The translations under genes and the position numbers were made by a program. From Methylotenera oryzisoli (GTDB lineage: Bacteria > Pseudomonadota > Gammaproteobacteria > Burkholderiales > Methylophilaceae), in contig CAMCVF010000002.1 in assembly GCA_945881735.1 (NCBI GenBank), forward strand, positions 155,782 through 219,781: a stretch of DNA of 64,000 nt, in the 5' to 3' direction. Positions within the stretch are counted from its first letter, which is position 1. The number at the start of each line of letters is the position of its first letter. The notes under the pieces were generated by a model. The model had not been told where the DNA came from, ran no database searches, and saw nothing but the letters and a program-made list of their open reading frames with translations. Shown here in pieces: positions 60,223-64,000 of this stretch.

Positions 60223-62466
60223 ATGAAGTTTCGCTTTCCCGTTGTTATTATCGATGAAGATTTTCGTTCTGAAAATTCCTCAGGTTTAGGTATTCGTGTG
60301 CTGGCAAAAGCCATCGAGGCCGAAGGTTTTGAGGTGCTGGGTGTGACCAGCTATGGCGATTTAACTTCGTTTGCGCAACAGCAAAGCCGTGCTTCAGCTT
60401 TTATTCTATCCATTGATGACAATGAATTTATTGAAGAAAATCAAGATGCGTTAGATAACTTACGCAAATTTGTGGATGAAATTCGTTACCGTAATGAAGA
60501 GATTCCTATTTTCTTGCATGGTGAAACGCGTACTTCACGTCATATACCCAATGAAATTTTGCGCGAACTTAATGGCTTTATTCATATGTATGAAGACACG
60601 CCAGAATTCGTGGCGCGCTATATTCTGCGCGAAGCACGTACCTATTTAGATAGCCTTGCGCCACCCTTCTTTAAAGCGTTAACAGAATACGCGGCGGATG
60701 GTTCCTATTCATGGCATTGCCCAGGACATTCTGGTGGCGTGGCGTTTTTAAAATCCCCGGTAGGCCAAATGTTTCACCAATTCTTTGGCGAAAACATGCT
60801 ACGTGCTGACGTTTGTAACGCAGTGGATGAGCTAGGCCAATTATTGGATCACACAGGCCCCGTAGCCGCTTCAGAGCGCAATGCAGCCCGCATTTACAAT
60901 TGCGATCATTTATATTTTGTTACCAATGGCACTTCAACCAGCAACAAAATGGTTTGGAACAGCACCGTAGCACCGGGTGACGTGGTGGTGGTAGACCGTA
61001 ACTGCCATAAATCGATATTGCACGCCATTATTATGACAGGCGCTGTGCCTGTATTTTTGATGCCGACACGTAATCATTTTGGCATCATCGGACCGATTCC
61101 AAAAAGCGAATTTGAATGGGAAAACATTCAAAAGAAAATCGACCACAACCCGTTTATTTTAGATAAATCCGCTAAACCACGCGTATTAACTATCACGCAA
61201 TCAACTTATGATGGCGTGCTTTACAACGTAGAAGAAATTAAAGATATGTTGGATGGCAAGATTGATACATTGCATTTTGATGAAGCGTGGCTGCCACATG
61301 CTACTTTCCACGATTTCTATGGTGATTATCATGCAATTGGCGAAGGACGTCCGCGTTGTAAAGAAAGCATGGTGTTCTCTACACAATCTACGCATAAATT
61401 GTTAGCAGGCTTAAGCCAAGCCAGCCAAATTTTGGTGCAGGATGCCGAAAACAATAAACTAGACCGTAATATTTTCAATGAAGCGTATTTGATGCACACC
61501 TCTACAAGCCCACAATATTCGATTGTGGCAAGTATCGATGTAGCCGCAGCCATGATGGAAGCGCCTGGTGGTAATGCTTTGGTTGAAGAAAGCCTAATGG
61601 AAGCATTAGACTTCCGCCGCGCAATGCGTAAGGTGGATGAAGAATGGGGTGCAGACTGGTGGTTTAAAGTTTGGGGTCCAGACGATTTAAGTGAAGAAGG
61701 CTTAGAAGAGCGGGACGCATGGATGTTAAAATCCAACGACGCTTGGCATGATTTCGGCAACCTAGCTGAAGGCTTTAATATGCTTGACCCAATCAAGGCG
61801 ACCATTATTACGCCAGGTTTGGATATTAAAGGCAACTTCTCAGAAAAATTTGGTATTCCGGCGGCCATTGTCACCAAATACCTAGCTGAGCATGGCGTAA
61901 TTGTTGAGAAAACAGGCTTATATTCATTCTTTATCATGTTTACTATCGGCATTACCAAAGGCCGCTGGAACACGATGGTAGCGGCTTTACAACAATTTAA
62001 AGACGACTACGATAAGAACCAACCATTGTGGAAGGTGCTTCCTGAATTTGTACAGAAACAACCGCGTTACGAAAAAGTAGGCTTGCGTGATTTGTGCGAA
62101 AAAATTCATGCCGTTTACAAAGCGAATGACGTGGCCAAACTAACCACTGAAATGTATCTGTCAGACATGGTGCCCGCCATGAAACCAACCGATGCTTTTG
62201 CAAAAATGGCACACCGTAAAATTGACCGAGTGGCGATTGATGACTTAGAAGGTCGAATCACAGCGGTGCTTTTAACGCCCTATCCACCTGGTATTCCGCT
62301 ATTAATTCCAGGCGAGCGATTCAATAAAATCATCGTAAATTACCTAAAATTTGCGCGTGAGTTTAACGAAAAATTCCCAGGTTTTGAAGCCGATAATCAC
62401 GGTTTAGTGAAGGAAATTGTGGATGGTAAAGCAGTGTATTTTGTCGATTGCGTAACACAATCTTAA
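60223..62466 (+). CDS. Orn/Lys/Arg decarboxylase (AdiA-type fold)
   Basis: A 747-residue PLP enzyme of the prokaryotic Orn/Lys/Arg decarboxylase family. The N-terminal wing domain (KFRFPVVIIDEDFRSENSSG) precedes the PLP domain: SWHCPGHSGGVAFLKSPVGQ, NGTSTSNKMVWNS, LHFDEAWLPHATFH (Asp pairing with the pyridine nitrogen) and FSTQSTHKLLAGLSQASQIL with the Schiff-base Lys. A C-terminal domain ends the protein. Arginine is the most likely substrate, giving agmatine for polyamines or acid tolerance; lysine or ornithine cannot be excluded. It lies 58 nt after dcd. Confidence 0.9.
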   Translation: MKFRFPVVIIDEDFRSENSSGLGIRVLAKAIEAEGFEVLGVTSYGDLTSFAQQQSRASAFILSIDDNEFIEENQDALDNLRKFVDEIRYRNEEIPIFLHGETRTSRHIPNEILRELNGFIHMYEDTPEFVARYILREARTYLDSLAPPFFKALTEYAADGSYSWHCPGHSGGVAFLKSPVGQMFHQFFGENMLRADVCNAVDELGQLLDHTGPVAASERNAARIYNCDHLYFVTNGTSTSNKMVWNSTVAPGDVVVVDRNCHKSILHAIIMTGAVPVFLMPTRNHFGIIGPIPKSEFEWENIQKKIDHNPFILDKSAKPRVLTITQSTYDGVLYNVEEIKDMLDGKIDTLHFDEAWLPHATFHDFYGDYHAIGEGRPRCKESMVFSTQSTHKLLAGLSQASQILVQDAENNKLDRNIFNEAYLMHTSTSPQYSIVASIDVAAAMMEAPGGNALVEESLMEALDFRRAMRKVDEEWGADWWFKVWGPDDLSEEGLEERDAWMLKSNDAWHDFGNLAEGFNMLDPIKATIITPGLDIKGNFSEKFGIPAAIVTKYLAEHGVIVEKTGLYSFFIMFTIGITKGRWNTMVAALQQFKDDYDKNQPLWKVLPEFVQKQPRYEKVGLRDLCEKIHAVYKANDVAKLTTEMYLSDMVPAMKPTDAFAKMAHRKIDRVAIDDLEGRITAVLLTPYPPGIPLLIPGERFNKIIVNYLKFAREFNEKFPGFEADNHGLVKEIVDGKAVYFVDCVTQS

Positions 62467-62575
62467 CTAGATGAATGTAAAGAATGGTTAAATTGGTATA
62501 GCTAAAGCGAACTATTTTATATATTAATCATAAGGTTACAGCGAAACACATTAACCATTTTCGATTTAGATTCAA

Positions 62576-63243
62576 ATGTTAAAAAAATCATCGTTTTCAG
62601 TTGGTATTCTATTTTTGTAAAGGTACTATAAACCACGGCAGAAACCAGCACAGTTGACTTTAGTTATGTTTAACCTAACACCACAGCTTCAATTAACATT
62701 TTAGTTAAAGGCAGTTCACTTTATGCCTAAAGGGGTAGCTAGAATTTAACAACTTCTGATGCAACTAGAAAATTAGTTGGTTTTGTGTTGTCGCATTCCA
62801 ATTAGCATCTAACTAATCAAGCACTTATGAAAGTTGCGCATTAGATGCTAGCAACTTTATCAGTGGTGATGGCGCAAACCGATTTGTTAATCACAAAAGA
62901 TTTTTGATAATGCGTTCGGTAGCTTATCAGGTGCCGAGCAAACGGCTGGATTTCGCTTGGCTTTATGGGAAACCATCCATAATGACCCCAATAATACTTC
63001 AGGTGATATTTTAGCAGTGAATGGCTATTATGTTGGCATATTGCTGCAGCTAATACATATTTGAGTGCTTTAAGTAGCTGTTATACTTTACGTGTATATA
63101 GCCTGACTTTTTATGGTAACAATCAGCTTCAAAATTTCTTGATGGCTTGGCCATCAGCCTTACCAGTGCCTGCTGCATTGAGTTTAATGGCTTCGGGCTT
63201 ATGAAGTTTTGTTATGATGCATCATAGCAACAAATCAAAATAG
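62576..63243 (+). pseudogene. Decayed PEP-CTERM exosortase-substrate gene
   Basis: Within the 847-bp gap before folA. ATG 62576 begins a signal-like MLKKSSFSVGILFL and stops at once. Family-like sequence then reappears across frames with several stops: VDFSYV*PNTTASINI, VKGSSLYA, NLTTSDAT, LTNQALMKVAH, LDASNFISGDGANRF, FDNAFGSLSGAEQTAGFRLA with LWETIHNDPNNTSGDI, AANTYLSALSS, and a C-terminus LPVPAALSLMASGL*SFV...HHSNKSK. The end matches the PEP-CTERM plan of a Pro motif, a hydrophobic helix and a basic tail (VPLPAAxWLMGSGL-like). At least five stops and two frameshifts are present. Confidence 0.82.
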
Positions 63244-63261
63244 TCATTGGTTTTAGTCAAT

Positions 63262-63290
63262 AAAAAGGCGCTTAATTAAGTGCATTTTTT
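63262..63290. terminator. Bidirectional terminator between the PEP-CTERM relic and folA
   Basis: GCGCTTAATTAAGTGC (one G-T pair) is flanked by AAAAAG on the left and ATTTTTT on the right, so it can act on either strand. It ends the minus-strand folA transcript. Confidence 0.6.
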
Positions 63291-63313
63291 AATCATTGCT
63301 GAGAATAGTGTGG

Positions 63314-63796
63314 CTATTTAGCAAAATAACTAACATAACTGTATTGCAATCCATTTTCAGCGATATGTTTTTCACGCTCTTCTTGTTGCCATCGCATTAA
63401 ATTAATCTGCTCAAAAAAAGCATCGCCTTTAAAATCCGCATGCACTTCGGTGAGATAAATCTTGTTGGCCAACTGAACGCCTTCTTTGTACAACTCTGCC
63501 CCGCCAATTAAAAATGGCTCAGCATCACCATCACAAAAATCTAATGCGGCTTTCAAATTATGTGCAATCAGTGCGCCTTCTATTTGGTAATTTTTGTTGC
63601 GCGTAACAATAACGGTTGTTCTGTTGGGCAATAAGCGCCCTAGCGATTCATAAGTCTTGCGGCCCATAATAATGTGATGACCTGTGGTAAGAGCTCGAAA
63701 ACGTTTTAAATCCTCTGGCAGGTGCCAAGGCAATTTGTTGTTAATACCAATCACATTGTGATTAGCAACCGCGACAATAATGGACAAATTTTTCAT
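63314..63796 (-). CDS. folA: Dihydrofolate reductase
   Basis: A 160-residue enzyme that reduces dihydrofolate with NADPH. ANHNVIGINNKLPWHLPEDL (Trp and the catalytic acid in WHLPEDL), HHIIMGRKTYESLGRLLPNR (NADPH site), FLIGGAELYKEG and YLTEVHADFKGDAFFEQI. Full family length. thyA is not beside it in the window. Confidence 0.96.
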   Translation of the reverse strand: MKNLSIIVAVANHNVIGINNKLPWHLPEDLKRFRALTTGHHIIMGRKTYESLGRLLPNRTTVIVTRNKNYQIEGALIAHNLKAALDFCDGDAEPFLIGGAELYKEGVQLANKIYLTEVHADFKGDAFFEQINLMRWQQEEREKHIAENGLQYSYVSYFAK

Positions 63797-63844
63797 ATCA
63801 ATATTATACGTGGATGCTCATTTTCTGGCATATGTTTACTGTTG

Positions 63845-63881
63845 TCAAAACAAAAACACCCCACATTACTGTGAGGTGTTT
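63845..63881 (-). terminator. Intrinsic terminator of the gene cut by the window end
   Basis: On the minus strand AAACACCTCACA and TGTGGGGTGTTT form a 12-bp stem with one mismatch around GTAA, followed by TTGTTTTG. It lies about 47 nt after the stop of the partial gene at 63928. Confidence 0.75.
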
Positions 63882-63927
63882 CGTTGGTTAAATTAACCAG
63901 TAACTAACTACAATTTAAACGTCTAAA

Positions 63928-64000
63928 TTATAGTGAGAATACTGTTAATGCACCGCCGCCAGGAGCCGCGTTGTATTTTGTTAACTCTTTGTAACCACCA
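63928..64000 (-). CDS. C-terminal end of an unidentified protein
   Basis: The minus strand reads GGYKELTKYNAAPGGGALTV followed by FSL and a TAA stop at 63928-63930. Only 24 codons are in the window, and I cannot assign the family. A good terminator 47 nt downstream supports it being the end of a real gene. Confidence 0.55.
   Translation of the reverse strand, partial: GGYKELTKYNAAPGGGALTVFSL

Noticed and set aside
61329..61973. Open frame of 214 codons on the minus strand
   Set aside because: Antisense to the PLP decarboxylase, including its Schiff-base lysine region; no domain, no ribosome binding site.

Overview
The window looks like a 64-kb stretch of an AT-rich betaproteobacterial chromosome. 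The gene orders (ftsK-lolA-rarA-serS, tyrA-aroA-cmk-rpsA-ihfB-lapB-pyrF, divergent metG/mrp with dcd nearby), a short NAD-type 6-phosphogluconate dehydrogenase beside zwf and pgl, and the overall protein style suggest a Methylophilaceae-like organism (Methylotenera/Methylophilus group). That placement is inference: no methanol dehydrogenase or hexulose-phosphate genes lie in the window. Nearly everything is housekeeping. I see no tRNA, rRNA, CRISPR array, insertion sequence, prophage or obvious foreign island.

Layout. 0-11 kb: greB (cut by the window edge), a small membrane protein, an AddAB-like helicase-nuclease pair, a DedA protein and mfd. 11-22 kb: rpiA, an MltF-like transglycosylase, the serS-rarA-lolA-ftsK block on the minus strand, then trxB and an Smr protein. 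22-28 kb: a DUF1348 protein, an ABC exporter, ispDF, and amt with a convincing sigma54 promoter and two NtrC-type sites. 28-38 kb: DUF3301, gluQ, a TonB-dependent receptor with a Fur-type box, hslO, an RNA methyltransferase, an RsuA-type pseudouridine synthase, rhlE, a UPF0178 protein and a lipocalin. 38-44 kb: a TraB/GumN protein, YgiQ, an HMA-MauE-like membrane protein and the two N-degron transferases aat and bpt. 44-52 kb: the tyrA to comEA block. 52-64 kb: a glycine-zipper protein, metG, mrp, the oxidative pentose phosphate genes pgl, gnd and zwf, dcd, an Orn/Lys/Arg decarboxylase, folA and the tail of one more gene.

The most striking signal is gene decay. Six broken genes can be read in the gaps: a TPR surface protein (16.5-16.9 kb), dps (20.1-20.3 kb), a type IV pilin (32.9-33.4 kb), aquaporin aqpZ (34.4-34.7 kb), a DUF2061 membrane protein (46.2-46.4 kb) and a PEP-CTERM exosortase substrate (62.6-63.2 kb). 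All six concern the cell surface, osmotic or stress physiology, while core metabolism is intact. This looks like a lineage that recently changed lifestyle or is streamlining.

Other points of note: the ispD start codon lies inside a perfect 12-bp inverted repeat that reads as a terminator; ribosomal protein S1 has five S1 domains rather than six; lapA is missing between ihfB and lapB; and several conserved genes start with TTG. I found no clear candidate for a wholly new defence or metabolic system. Parts of 16.1-16.5 kb remain unexplained.
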